Below are positions 8,252 through 16,610 of a DNA stretch of 45,850 nucleotides, piece by piece. The notes beneath the pieces are model-generated. The model saw nothing but the letters and a program-made list of their open reading frames with translations, ran no database searches and was not told the DNA's origin. Position 1 is the first letter of the stretch. Every line of letters begins with the position of its first letter. The translations under genes and the position numbers were made by a program. The stretch comes from Saprospira grandis DSM 2844 (lineage in GTDB: Bacteria > Bacteroidota > Bacteroidia > Chitinophagales > Saprospiraceae): the NCBI RefSeq assembly GCF_000275825.1, contig NZ_JH719942.1, forward strand, positions 346,380-392,229. The letters are read 5' to 3'.

Positions 8252-8467
8252 ATGCTAAAAAAAATTGCCACAGACATCAACCGCCTCGCCGATATGATTT
8301 GGGGAGAAGACTATTACGATGAAACGGAGATTGATGAGTTTGCCACAGCAATAGATGTTGATCTAGGATTGTATCAATTAGATTCTCGCAAAAGATATGA
8401 TCCAGAGCTAGAAGAACTCCGCCTGAAGTTTATAAAAATACTGGCCGACTGGGAAAGCATACGCTAA
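8252..8467 (+). CDS. Small acidic hypothetical protein
   Basis: This 71-residue protein is not recognised. It is acidic and helical (LKKIATDINRLADMIWG, then DELELE-type residues near the end, LRLKFIKILADWESIR). The frame is open from 8159, but only the ATG at 8252 gives normal protein-like sequence; the upstream 31 codons look non-coding. It lies between the chagasin-like gene (divergent) and the AAA ATPase pair, and could be an immunity-type or regulatory peptide. Confidence 0.5.
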   Translation: MLKKIATDINRLADMIWGEDYYDETEIDEFATAIDVDLGLYQLDSRKRYDPELEELRLKFIKILADWESIR

Positions 8468-8659
8468 CCCCAAATATATTTTCAGTATGAAAATAGCCAT
8501 TAAATCCCTACATTAGTATTCCTTGCAAAATGTAGTACTCAACTGTTTCTCCTTTAATATTAGGCCCAATACTATTTTAAGCAAACATAGCTTGATCCCC
8601 GCCTAAAAAATCTACATTGCATAACATTCTTTTTTCTCAAAAAACTATATGCAACTGCC

Positions 8660-9730
8660 ATGGCAATGGATTTCATAAAAATAAAAGGGTACAAGTCTAT
8701 AAAAAATATACAGCTCGACTTGGCCCCTATCAATATTTTCATCGGAGCCAATGGTGCAGGAAAGAGTAACTTTCTTACATTCTTTGAGTTTCTAAGCAAT
8801 TTATACCAAAGAAAGCTAACACAATATGTAAACCTAAAAGGAGGAGCCAACAAACTCCTTTTTAATGGCGCAAAAAATACAGATGAGATAAGATTTGAAA
8901 TCAGTTTCGATCAAGAACAAAATGGTTACTCCGTTCGAATAAAAAACGGCGGGGAAAACTTTGTGTTTCAAGATGAATATTTGCTATATCAAGGCAAAAA
9001 AAGTTGGAACATTGCCAATCATGCTACAGAAGCCGCTATAAAAACTACCGATAATTTCAGAGCAAAGCATGTTATCGGCTACCTCAATTCATATAGGAAA
9101 TATCATTTCCATGACACAGCTAAAAGCTCCCCTTTTACACAAATGGCTCATACTGAAAATGACAGCTATTTCCTCTACTCGGAAGGGGAAAATATTTCTG
9201 CTTTCCTATACCACATTCATGAGAATCACAAAAAAGTATACAACAGAATTGTAAAAACAATCCAAAGTATTGCCCCCTTTTTTGCCGACTTCTATTTCCA
9301 TCCTAATCCAACCAATTATATCCGCCTCCAATGGATAAGTAAGTTTTCAGATACCATTTATGGCCCCAACGACTTATCTGATGGCACCATTCGCTTTATT
9401 GCCCTCACTACCCTATTCCTTCAGCCCGAACCACCTTCTTCGATCATTATAGACGAACCCGAGCTAGGATTACACCCCTTCGCTATAGCAAAACTTGCAG
9501 GAATGATTAAAAGCGCTGCAGCTAGAGATATTCAAGTTCTTCTTGCCACACAATCTAGTGATTTAGTAAATCACTTTCTACCTGAAGATATTATCACTGT
9601 CGATTTAGTGAATGGCGAAAGCCAATTTAATCGACTTGACTCCCAAGAACTAGAAAGATGGCTGGAAGATTATGGCCTAGGCGAATTATGGCAAAGAAAT
9701 ATCCTCTCTAGTGGACAACCCAATAAGTAA
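8660..9730 (+). CDS. AAA family (RecF/SMC-like, AAA_21) ATPase
   Basis: This 356-residue ATP-binding protein has the OLD/RecF/ABC-type AAA_21 architecture without a long coiled coil. Walker A is GANGAGKSN (about 29-37), followed by FLTFFEFLSNLYQR. The signature-like DLSDGTIRF and Walker B IIIDEPELGLHP lie near residues 240-275, and the switch segment LLATQSSDLVNHF follows. Such ATPases in defence loci sense or clamp DNA or protein and license an associated nuclease. It is followed after 7 bp by a DUF4276 gene, so the two are almost certainly cotranscribed and act together. The C-terminal segment (DSQELERWLEDYGLGELW) is common in this subgroup. Confidence 0.88.
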   Translation: MAMDFIKIKGYKSIKNIQLDLAPINIFIGANGAGKSNFLTFFEFLSNLYQRKLTQYVNLKGGANKLLFNGAKNTDEIRFEISFDQEQNGYSVRIKNGGENFVFQDEYLLYQGKKSWNIANHATEAAIKTTDNFRAKHVIGYLNSYRKYHFHDTAKSSPFTQMAHTENDSYFLYSEGENISAFLYHIHENHKKVYNRIVKTIQSIAPFFADFYFHPNPTNYIRLQWISKFSDTIYGPNDLSDGTIRFIALTTLFLQPEPPSSIIIDEPELGLHPFAIAKLAGMIKSAAARDIQVLLATQSSDLVNHFLPEDIITVDLVNGESQFNRLDSQELERWLEDYGLGELWQRNILSSGQPNK

Positions 9731-9737
9731 ACTTTCT

Positions 9738-10388
9738 ATGAAACGAGTTATTATTATTTGCGAAGGACCAACAGAACTTGAATTTTGTAGAGAAATTCTA
9801 CAACCCTATTTTTTGCCCAAAAATATCTACATCGACTCCCCCTTAATCAAGGCTTCTAAAGGAGGTATCGTTAAATGGGGAACCCTAAAAAAAGAAATTC
9901 AAAACTATCTACACCAAAACGCAATTGTCACTACCCTCATAGACTACTACGGAATTCCAGATAGCTATAATTACCCCGCCTGGATAGAAGCAAAAGAAAT
10001 CAATGATAAATATCAACGAATGGATTTCTTAGAACAGGAAATGAAAAATGATATCCCTGATCCATTAAATCAAAATTTTATCCCCTACTACCAACTTCAT
10101 GAATTTGAAGGACTCCTGTTTAATAATATAGAAACTTTTGACGACCTCTTTGAATCCTCAGAACTCATAGACAGAGAAAAGCTGCTAAGAGATATCCAAG
10201 ACTACCCAAATCCAGAACTAATAAATAATGACCCCAATACAAGCCCATCCAAAAGATTACAAAACTATATTAAAGGATACCAAAAGACACTTTATGGTCC
10301 AATGATCGCCGAACATATTACGCTAAATCAAATTAGACAAAAATGTACTCGATTTAATCACTGGATAGCAGCTATCGAAAATAGCTAA
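9738..10388 (+). CDS. DUF4276 family protein (TOPRIM-like), partner of the ATPase
   Basis: This 216-residue protein begins MKRVIIICEGPTELEF, the conserved opening of DUF4276. The Glu in CEGPTE and the acidic residues in TTLIDYYGIPD (about 66-76) match the E and DxD positions of a TOPRIM nuclease/primase fold. A third block, YYQLHEFEGLLF (about 118-129), is also typical of the family. A GTG at 9711 would overlap the ATPase gene, but the ATG at 9738 places the conserved strand at the N-terminus. AAA_21 ATPase plus DUF4276 is a recurrent gene pair. By analogy with OLD, GajA and PARIS it is probably an ATP-regulated nuclease or toxin acting against phage; that function is inference. Confidence 0.8.
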   Translation: MKRVIIICEGPTELEFCREILQPYFLPKNIYIDSPLIKASKGGIVKWGTLKKEIQNYLHQNAIVTTLIDYYGIPDSYNYPAWIEAKEINDKYQRMDFLEQEMKNDIPDPLNQNFIPYYQLHEFEGLLFNNIETFDDLFESSELIDREKLLRDIQDYPNPELINNDPNTSPSKRLQNYIKGYQKTLYGPMIAEHITLNQIRQKCTRFNHWIAAIENS

Positions 10389-10394
10389 GCCCAC

Positions 10395-10432
10395 AAAAAA
10401 ACCCAACTACTTCCCAGTAGTCGGGTTTTTTT
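10395..10432 (+). terminator. Terminator of the ATPase/DUF4276 operon
   Basis: The stem ACCCAACTACT / AGTAGTCGGGT (one mismatch) with loop TCCC is followed by seven T. It sits only a few bases before the 3' end of the convergent tRNA-Ser gene. Confidence 0.85.
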
Positions 10433-10437
10433 CGCAG

Positions 10438-10526
10438 CGGAGAAAGCGGGATTCGAACCCGCGGTACCCCTTTCGAAGTACGCCAGTTTAGCAAACTGGT
10501 GGTTTCAGCCACTCACCCATTTCTCC
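10438..10526 (-). tRNA. tRNA-Ser(GCU), copy 1
   Basis: On the minus strand the gene starts GGAGAAATGGGTGAGTGGC. The acceptor stem is GGAGAAA/TTTCTCC, the anticodon arm is CCAGT-TTGCTAA-ACTGG (anticodon GCT), and there is a long serine-type variable arm (GTACTTCGAAAGGGGTAC). The T arm is GCGGGTTCGAATCCCGC and the discriminator is G. CCA is not encoded. It is class II by variable arm and 89 nt long. Confidence 0.95.
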
Positions 10527-10587
10527 ATATAATATAAACTTAGTATAAAAGGCCCCAATCATCTCTACGATAATTAGGACCTTCTCG

Positions 10588-10660
10588 TCGGGCTTGCAGG
10601 ACTTGAACCTGCGACCTCCTGCTCCCAAAGCAGGCACGCTACCAACTGCGCCAAAGCCCG
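10588..10660 (-). tRNA. tRNA-Pro(UGG)
   Basis: The minus-strand acceptor stem CGGGCTT/AAGCCCG starts with the C typical of tRNA-Pro. The anticodon arm is CCTGC-TTTGGGA-GCAGG with anticodon TGG and the T arm contains GGTTCAAGTCC. It is 73 nt without encoded CCA. Confidence 0.95.
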
Positions 10661-10683
10661 TACTGGCCGAAGCCAAAATCTGG

Positions 10684-10772
10684 CGGAGGAAGCGGGATTC
10701 GAACCCGCGGTACCCCTTTCGAAGTACGTCAGTTTAGCAAACTGGTGGTTTCAGCCACTCACCCATTCCTCC
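10684..10772 (-). tRNA. tRNA-Ser(GCU), copy 2
   Basis: It is almost identical to copy 1. It differs by a base-pair change in the acceptor stem (GGAGGAA/TTCCTCC, so pairing is kept) and by a G-to-A change that makes the last anticodon-stem pair C-A (CCAGT / ACTGA). It is the promoter-proximal gene of the three-tRNA minus-strand cluster. Confidence 0.94.
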
Positions 10773-10878
10773 GAGTGCGTTGCAAATATAAGACGGCTTT
10801 CTGATTTGTCCAAACCTTTTTGCAAAAAAAATGCCCCCTTTTTCAAGGAGGCTCGCTAATATATTGTTAATCAAAGAG

Positions 10879-12042
10879 TCAGTCCCTCTCCAATTTTGTA
10901 ATTTTTATTTCTACCCGCTGGTTGCGCTTCCGCCCCTCCCGAGTCTCATTATCCGCTATGGGCTTGCGCTTACCATATCCCCGATAACTGATCCGTCGAC
11001 GATCTACCCCCTTGGCCGTCAAATAAGCCGAAATGCTCTTGGCCCGAGCCCGCGATAGTTTGTCGCAGTAGTCATGCGTGGGCAAGCCATTGGTATGCCC
11101 CCCCACTTCTATCGATACGCCCTTGTTCTTTTTCATAAAGGCTACCAATTCATTTAGCTCTAAGGCCGCAGCAGGCGTAATGCTCGATGAATCCGCCTGA
11201 AAATAAAGGTTGTCCAAACGGAATTTATCCCCCAAGGCCAAATCCTCCGCCTTCAAATCTCCCTTGAAATCCCCCCGATCCACTTCTTTTACCTCCTCTT
11301 TAGGCTCCTCTTTCGCCTCCGGCAATACCGGCTCTTCCTTGGGCGAGGGCTTGACATTGGTCTTCTTTTCCGGATCTACCTGTGCCAATATAGGGTTGTC
11401 GGGCTTCTCTTCCGGAATCTCACAACTGTAAATCTCCGAGGCATTGTCCAACAACAAGTTCCCATTGTAGTAAAACATGGTGGGCGTCTTATAATAGGCC
11501 TCCAACACAAAGTATCGATAGCTTTTCTTAGGCGTAAACTCAAATTTATAGGGCCGCCAATCCGTATGACTCACCATATCACTACTGGCCAATAATTCCG
11601 CCTTCTCCCGCGGAGAGTTCCCCCCATAAATCCGCAATATCGCCCCCTTGTTAAAGTTGGTCAACTCATTGGGCTTGCGCTTGGTCGGACTCACATACTG
11701 CGCCGACCGTGCCAAGTATATGCTAAAACGATAACATTGCCCCTCCCGTATCGGCCGCGCCAATCGCTGACTCACCGCTTCCCAGGTCTTGTTGTCTCGC
11801 ACCACCAACCCCAAATAGGTGTTGTCGTCATGCGCCGCCTGCGTCACGCCAAATCCCCCAAAGGGCTGCACATCGGGCGGAGACTCTCCCGCAAATCCAC
11901 AGTCTATCCAGCCCCTAGGCTGCCAACCCGGCCGTGGCTCGTCCTCAAATGAAGGGTTCTCCAAATAAATGATTTCTGTCTGAGCCCCTAACATGCCGCA
12001 AAATGCAACTAATGCTAAGGCCACTAATGTCGATCGATTCAT
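10879..12042 (-). CDS. OmpA family outer membrane protein with N-terminal carbohydrate-binding-like domain
   Basis: This 387-residue protein has a signal peptide (about 1-20, ending CGMLGA-Q). The N-terminal domain (about 25-210) starts YLENPSFEDEPRPGWQPRGW, the look of the galactose-binding jelly-roll modules found in Bacteroidota surface proteins. A Pro/Lys/Glu-rich linker follows (about 215-262). The C-terminal OmpA domain (about 268-387) carries IEVGGHTNGLPTHDYCDKLS and the RARAKSISAYL helix, the residues that hold peptidoglycan. The protein likely tethers the outer membrane to the cell wall. It is monocistronic, and repeat copy 2 ends about 25 bp upstream of its start codon, so its leader is set within or next to that element. 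Confidence 0.88.
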   Translation of the reverse strand: MNRSTLVALALVAFCGMLGAQTEIIYLENPSFEDEPRPGWQPRGWIDCGFAGESPPDVQPFGGFGVTQAAHDDNTYLGLVVRDNKTWEAVSQRLARPIREGQCYRFSIYLARSAQYVSPTKRKPNELTNFNKGAILRIYGGNSPREKAELLASSDMVSHTDWRPYKFEFTPKKSYRYFVLEAYYKTPTMFYYNGNLLLDNASEIYSCEIPEEKPDNPILAQVDPEKKTNVKPSPKEEPVLPEAKEEPKEEVKEVDRGDFKGDLKAEDLALGDKFRLDNLYFQADSSSITPAAALELNELVAFMKKNKGVSIEVGGHTNGLPTHDYCDKLSRARAKSISAYLTAKGVDRRRISYRGYGKRKPIADNETREGRKRNQRVEIKITKLERD

Positions 12043-12067
12043 ATATTATTTTTTGGTCTATTTTTTC

Positions 12068-12201
12068 TTTTTTTTAGGGGCCTCCGCTGCGGCTTCGCCT
12101 TGCGGCGCTACGTTCCGCAGCTCGCTATTCGCTCGGCCCTTCGCAGGCTCCGCCTGCTCGGTCTGGCCCTGCGGGCCACTGCTGCACATCGCTAGGCCAA
12201 A
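12068..12201 (-). repeat. GC-rich multi-hairpin intergenic repeat, copy 2
   Basis: Read on the minus strand: hairpin 1 TGGCCC-GCA-GGGCCA and hairpin 2 GCAGGC-GGA-GCCTGC. A variant third block, GAGCGAATAGCGAGCTGCG, replaces the usual GAGCAGACCTGCGAG. The A-rich end points at the start codon of the OmpA-family gene. Confidence 0.9.
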
Positions 12202-12364
12202 TGCTCCACCCTCCGCTTTTGCTCTCCTCAGATGAAAGGTTCAAGCAACTTAAGGCATAATAATAATAGGCCCTTTCCACCGCATAGACAGCCGTTTTTA
12301 AAGCCTAGCTGCGTAAAATTAGCATTTCAACTAGAAGATGCCTAGTTTTTAGCCTAGTTCATTG

Positions 12365-12372
12365 TACTTTTG
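12365..12372 (+). promoter_or_regulatory. Possible Bacteroidota -7 box (TACTTTTG) for aspartate kinase
   Basis: TACTTTTG fits TAnnTTTG and lies 85 bp before the start of the aspartate kinase gene. A T-rich AGTTTTTAG lies about 18 bp upstream in the -33 position, without an exact TTTG. Confidence 0.42.
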
Positions 12373-12456
12373 CAAACAGATCAAGCAGTCTTTGCCTTAT
12401 ACACTTTACCTAAAGTAGATAAGTACAAGTTTTACCTTATTTAATAAATTGCCCTT

Positions 12457-13731
12457 ATGCCTGTTTTCAAGTTTGGTGGCGCTTCTATTAAAGATGTGCC
12501 CGCAATCAAAAATGTGGTCCAAATCCTTCGCCAATATCAACAAGAAAATCTATTGGTCGTCGTCTCCGCCTCCGGAAAAACAACCAACGCCCTAGAGAAA
12601 GTAGTGCTGGCTTATGTGCAACAAACAGGCCAAGCAGAGGGTTTACTCCAAGCCGTCCGCCAACAACATTTAGATCTACTCCAAGGCCTTTTTAATAACC
12701 CTCAACACCCTATCTATGATGAAATCAATGACCTTTTTGTCGATGTAGAATGGATCCTTGAAGAAGAACCCCAAGATGGCTATGATTACCTATATGACCA
12801 GATTGTCTCTCTAGGCGAACTGCTCTCTACCACCATCCTTGCCGCCTACCTCAATGAAGAAGGACTAAAAACACATTGGCTGGATGTCCGCGATTGTATC
12901 CTCACCGATAATAATTATCGCGACGCTCAAGTGGATTGGAGCGAAACCCAAAACCGTATCCAAAAGATCGTCCCCCCCCTACTCCAAAATCAATTGGTCC
13001 TTACGCAAGGCTTTCTCGGTAGTAGTAGCGAGAATTTTACCACCACCCTGGGCCGTGAAGGCTCCGATTATACCGCCGCTATTTTTGCCTCTTGCCTCAA
13101 TAGCCAAGAACTAACCATCTGGAAGGATGTCCCCGGCCTGCTCAATGCAGACCCCCGCCTCTTTAACAATACCATCCAACTCGATAATATCTCTTATGCC
13201 GAGGCCATAGAAATGACTTATTATGGGGCTCAAGTGATCCACCCCAAAACATTACGCCCCCTCCAAAATAAAAATATTCCCCTCTGGGTAAAGTCCTTTG
13301 TCCAACCCCAAGAAAGAGGCAGCCTAGTCTCTGCCGAAGAGGTCGAACAATACCCGCCGATTTTTGTGGTCAAAAAAAATCAAGCCCTACTAAAAATTAA
13401 GGCCAAAGATTTTCATTTTGTAGACGAAGCCCGCTTCTCGGCCCTATTTGCTAGCTTTGCCAAACACCGTATTAAGGTCAATATGACCCAAAATACCGCC
13501 CTGGCTTTTTCGGTCTGTATCAATTATGAGCCCCAAAAGCTAGGCGGCCTGCTCGAGGAACTAGCCCAAGCCTATATGACCGAACTGCGCAGCGATCTCC
13601 AACTGATTAGCCTGCGCCACCAAACCGATGAGGCCCTCAATATGCTTAGAGCAAATAAAGAGATTTTGCTGGAGGAGCATATTGGCTGCACCAGCCAACT
13701 ACTCATTGCCGCAGAGGCCAACTGGTCCTAA
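12457..13731 (+). CDS. lysC: Aspartate kinase
   Basis: This 424-residue protein is a monofunctional aspartokinase, which phosphorylates aspartate as the first step to lysine, threonine, methionine and diaminopimelate. The kinase domain opens with VFKFGGASIKD (about 3-13). It carries VVVSASGKTTNAL (about 34-46), the substrate-binding TTLGREGSDYTA block (about 195-206) and VIHPKTLRPL (about 260-269). The C-terminal ~120 residues form the ACT regulatory region (KIKAKDFHFVDEARFSALFASFAKHRIKV split over about 311-340), so feedback control by an amino acid is expected. Length fits the usual ~420-450. No other lysine or threonine genes are adjacent. A TAnnTTTG-type box is present upstream. Confidence 0.92.
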   Translation: MPVFKFGGASIKDVPAIKNVVQILRQYQQENLLVVVSASGKTTNALEKVVLAYVQQTGQAEGLLQAVRQQHLDLLQGLFNNPQHPIYDEINDLFVDVEWILEEEPQDGYDYLYDQIVSLGELLSTTILAAYLNEEGLKTHWLDVRDCILTDNNYRDAQVDWSETQNRIQKIVPPLLQNQLVLTQGFLGSSSENFTTTLGREGSDYTAAIFASCLNSQELTIWKDVPGLLNADPRLFNNTIQLDNISYAEAIEMTYYGAQVIHPKTLRPLQNKNIPLWVKSFVQPQERGSLVSAEEVEQYPPIFVVKKNQALLKIKAKDFHFVDEARFSALFASFAKHRIKVNMTQNTALAFSVCINYEPQKLGGLLEELAQAYMTELRSDLQLISLRHQTDEALNMLRANKEILLEEHIGCTSQLLIAAEANWS

Positions 13732-13806
13732 TGACTTAGGCACAGAGGGCGCTTTGCGCCCGCTCTCCTGAGGGGCTCGCCCCCTCAGTACTCATTTTGC
13801 GCTATC

Positions 13807-13933
13807 GGCTGAGGGATGGATAAGGGTGGCCGAAGGCCAGACCCAGGCGGCAAAGCCGCCGCAGGGCCGAGCAAACCTGCGAGCCCTGACACAGCCCGAC
13901 CCAGCGCTCCGCGCTGGGACAGCCCCAAAAAAA
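13807..13933 (+). repeat. GC-rich multi-hairpin intergenic repeat, copy 3
   Basis: The stems are TGGCC-GAA-GGCCA, GGCGGC-AAA-GCCGCC and, at the 3' side, CCCAGCGC-TCC-GCGCTGGG. The 5' end is diverged from GGCCTAGCGATG. It ends in GCCCCAAAAAAA 20 bp before the next start codon. An in-frame ATG inside it (13826) would add a spurious repeat-encoded N-terminus to the next gene. Confidence 0.88.
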
Positions 13934-13954
13934 CAACTACTAAACAACAACCTT

Positions 13955-14266
13955 ATGTCTAAAAAACAAGCTAAACCCACAGAAAACCGCTTCCGCATTC
14001 GTGTGGTCTACGGATTTCTAAAAAAACTTCGCATTGTCATTCTGGGCGATGTAGAAGAAGGCCAAGTACAAGCCGGTATGCAACTAGTGACCAAGCTGGG
14101 CAAAGAGCTAGGCAGCTGGGAAATTGAAGAGGTCCTGAAAATGGATTTTATCAACCAACACGAAAACCAGAAATTTATCGGTTTGCAACTCATTTGTAAA
14201 AGCGAACAGGACTTCAACCTTTTGAAGTCGCTCCGTGTTTATGATGAAATTGTGCATATTCGCTAA
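13955..14266 (+). CDS. Conserved-looking small hypothetical protein upstream of an ABC exporter
   Basis: This 103-residue protein has mixed alpha/beta character: a basic N-terminus (MSKKQAKPTENRFR), the strand VVYGFLKKLRIVILGDVEEG (about 18-37) and a C-terminus ending LKSLRVYDEIVHIR. No family is recognised. The start is placed at the ATG at 13955, because sequence upstream in the same frame is translated GC-rich repeat. It is followed after 9 bp by the ABC transporter gene and probably cotranscribed with it; a role linked to that exporter is possible but not shown. Confidence 0.7.
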   Translation: MSKKQAKPTENRFRIRVVYGFLKKLRIVILGDVEEGQVQAGMQLVTKLGKELGSWEIEEVLKMDFINQHENQKFIGLQLICKSEQDFNLLKSLRVYDEIVHIR

Positions 14267-14275
14267 ACCAACTGC

Positions 14276-16069
14276 ATGTCTAACGCTAAACAAGAAAGGG
14301 GCAATTATGCCGACCGTCAGCTGTTCTTTCGGCTGCTCAAGTTGGTCCGCCCCTACAGATTTATTTTTATTACCGCCGCTACCCTCTCTATTGTCTTGGC
14401 CCCACTGGCCATCCTTAGGCCCTATTTGGTCCAATTGAGTGTGGACGAATATATTCTTGCCGGCAATTATCAAGGTCTACTCTGGATAGTAGGCCTTTTG
14501 TTTGGGGTCCTGCTCTTTGAGGGCGCCCTGCAATATTTCTTTACTTATATTACTGGCCTTTTGGGCCAATCGGTCATTAAGGACCTGCGGCTGAGGGTCT
14601 TCAAACATATCAATAGCCTGCGGCTGAGCTACTTTGACCGCACGCCAATTGGAAACTCGACCACCCGCACCATCAATGATATTGAAACGATCAATACGGT
14701 CTTTTCTCAAGGAGCTATTACGATTGTTGCCGATGTTTTGACCCTCTTTTTTGTGCTGGGCATTATGCTTTATTCTAGCTGGAGCCTAACGCTCGTCTGC
14801 CTGACCACCCTGCCCCTGCTCATCTGGGGCTCTTATTGGTTTAAGGAGGCCGTAAAAAAGGCCTACGAAAGCGTGCGAACGGAGGTGTCCAAGATGAATG
14901 CCTTTTTGCAAGAACGCATCAGCGGCATGCGCATCGTTCAGATCTTTAATGCCGAACAGCAAGAGCTCAAAAAGTTTGATGCGATCAATAACCGCTATAC
15001 GGAGGCCAACATCCGCTCTATTTTTTATTATGCGATCTTCTTCCCTATGGTCGAGATCCTTTCGGCAGCTTCTTTGGGCCTAATGGTCTGGTATGGGGCC
15101 CAATCGGTCCTTAGTGAAGAGGTGAGTATTGGGGTATTAGTGGCTTTTCCGCTCTATCTGGGCATGCTTTTCCGCCCCGTTCGAATGCTGGCCGATAAAT
15201 TCAACTCCCTACAAATGGGACTGGTTGCCGCCAATCGAGTTTTTAACCTCATTGATAGCAACAAGCAGATCCAGAATAATGGCGAGCAAAAGGTAGTGAA
15301 GCTGGCCGGCAGCATCCGCTTTGATGAGGTCCACTTTTCTTATGAACAAGATAAAAAAGCCAAAGAAGTAGAGAAATGGATCCTGAAAGGACTCAGTTTT
15401 GAGCTGCCCGCAGGCCAAACGATGGCTATTGTAGGGAGTACAGGCGCCGGAAAGACCACAATTATCAATATCATTAACCGATTTTACGATATCCATAAGG
15501 GCCAAATCTTTATTGATGATACCGAAATTCGGAATTATGAGCTCCGTAGCCTGCGTAGCCGCATCGCTATTGTGCTACAAGATGTCTTTCTCTTTTCAGG
15601 CTCCGTCTATGAAAACATCTGCCTACGAGAAGAAAGTATCAGCCTAGAGCAGGTAGTTGCCGCCGCCAAAATGATTGGGGCCCATGAGTTTATTGAGCGC
15701 CTGCCCGGCGGCTATGACTATCAGGTAATGGAAAGAGGCGCCACCTTGTCTATGGGCCAACGGCAACTGATCTCTTTTGTTCGGGCCCTAGTCTTTGATC
15801 CCGATATTCTGATCTTAGATGAGGCTACCTCGGCTATTGATCCCGAAACAGAAGGCATTATACAGTATGCCATCGAGAAATTGATTGCCAAACGAACCTC
15901 TATTATTATTGCCCACCGCTTGTCGACTATTCAGCATGCCGACCAAATTCTGGTCCTCGATAAAGGACGAAAAATGGAGATGGGCGACCACCAAACTCTA
16001 ATGCAAAAACCCGACGGCTTTTACCGTGACCTAGTGGAAACGGCCTATAGCGTCAATCAAACCGATTAA
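14276..16069 (+). CDS. ABC transporter, fused permease and ATP-binding protein (MsbA/exporter type)
   Basis: This 597-residue half-transporter works as a homodimer. The N-terminal ~320 residues form a six-helix ABC exporter domain (first helices near 25-45 and 65-90; INSLRLSYFDRTPIGNSTTR is a typical coupling-helix region near 114-133). The nucleotide-binding domain has Walker A GSTGAGKTT (about 388-396), Q-loop VLQDVFLFSG, signature LSMGQRQ (about 491-497), Walker B ILILDEATSAID and the H-loop in IIAHRLST. It resembles MsbA/MdlB-type exporters of lipids, lipopolysaccharide cores or drugs, and sequence alone does not fix the substrate. It sits between a small hypothetical gene and a deoxyribonucleotidase gene that begins 1 bp after its stop, so the three probably form one operon. 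Confidence 0.93.
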   Translation: MSNAKQERGNYADRQLFFRLLKLVRPYRFIFITAATLSIVLAPLAILRPYLVQLSVDEYILAGNYQGLLWIVGLLFGVLLFEGALQYFFTYITGLLGQSVIKDLRLRVFKHINSLRLSYFDRTPIGNSTTRTINDIETINTVFSQGAITIVADVLTLFFVLGIMLYSSWSLTLVCLTTLPLLIWGSYWFKEAVKKAYESVRTEVSKMNAFLQERISGMRIVQIFNAEQQELKKFDAINNRYTEANIRSIFYYAIFFPMVEILSAASLGLMVWYGAQSVLSEEVSIGVLVAFPLYLGMLFRPVRMLADKFNSLQMGLVAANRVFNLIDSNKQIQNNGEQKVVKLAGSIRFDEVHFSYEQDKKAKEVEKWILKGLSFELPAGQTMAIVGSTGAGKTTIINIINRFYDIHKGQIFIDDTEIRNYELRSLRSRIAIVLQDVFLFSGSVYENICLREESISLEQVVAAAKMIGAHEFIERLPGGYDYQVMERGATLSMGQRQLISFVRALVFDPDILILDEATSAIDPETEGIIQYAIEKLIAKRTSIIIAHRLSTIQHADQILVLDKGRKMEMGDHQTLMQKPDGFYRDLVETAYSVNQTD

Positions 16070-16070
16070 G

Positions 16071-16520
16071 ATGAAAAAGATTCTTTATTTTGATATGGAC
16101 AATGTGCTGGTGGATTTCCCCTCGGCCTTTGCCCAGCTTTCTGCCGATACCTTGGCCCAATATGAGGGCCGCCTAGATGAGGTCCCCGGTATTTTTTCCC
16201 TAATGCAGCCCCTAACAGGAGCTTTGGCCGCCTTTGAAGAGCTCAGCCAATTGTTTGATGCCTATTTATTGTCTACCGCTCCTTGGGAAAACCCCTCGGC
16301 TTGGTCTGATAAGCTGCTCTGGGTGAAAAAACATTTGGGCCAAAATGCCCACAAACGCCTTATTCTCTCTCATAATAAGCAGCTCAATCAGGGCCACTTC
16401 CTTATTGATGACCGCCTAAAGAATGGTGCCGATCGCTTTGGCGGAGAACATATCCATTTTGGCCAAACGCCCTTTGAAGATTGGGAAAAAGTAGTGGCCT
16501 ACCTGAGAACAAAGGTCTAG
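16071..16520 (+). CDS. 5'(3')-deoxyribonucleotidase-like HAD hydrolase
   Basis: This 149-residue HAD-superfamily phosphatase has motif I DMDNVLVDF (about 7-15; Asp7 would be the nucleophile and Asp9 the acid/base). Motif II falls around LLSTAPWENPSAW (about 80-92) and the C-terminal motif is LIDDRLKNGADRF (about 113-125). This combination is that of the bacterial 5'(3')-deoxyribonucleotidase family (NT5C), which removes phosphate from dNMPs; the preference is inferred from family only. Its start codon lies 1 bp after the ABC exporter stop, so translation is probably coupled. A strong terminator lies about 50 bp downstream and a long palindrome array follows it. Confidence 0.85.
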   Translation: MKKILYFDMDNVLVDFPSAFAQLSADTLAQYEGRLDEVPGIFSLMQPLTGALAAFEELSQLFDAYLLSTAPWENPSAWSDKLLWVKKHLGQNAHKRLILSHNKQLNQGHFLIDDRLKNGADRFGGEHIHFGQTPFEDWEKVVAYLRTKV

Positions 16521-16568
16521 AGAGGTCTAAATGACTTCTTTTTATGGCGAAAGATAATCGCTAGGAAC

Positions 16569-16606
16569 AAAAGTCCGCAGTACAATTTGTATTGCGGACT
16601 TTTTTT
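16569..16606 (+). terminator. Terminator of the exporter/nucleotidase operon
   Basis: AAGTCCGCAGTACAA pairs with TTGTATTGCGGACTT (one mismatch) and is followed by TTTTT. Confidence 0.9.
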
Positions 16607-16610
16607 GGCT

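Noticed and set aside
8660-10388. Gabija, PARIS or OLD system by name
   Set aside because: The ATPase lacks a fused TOPRIM domain and the partner is DUF4276, not GajB or DUF4435, so only a general analogy is justified.
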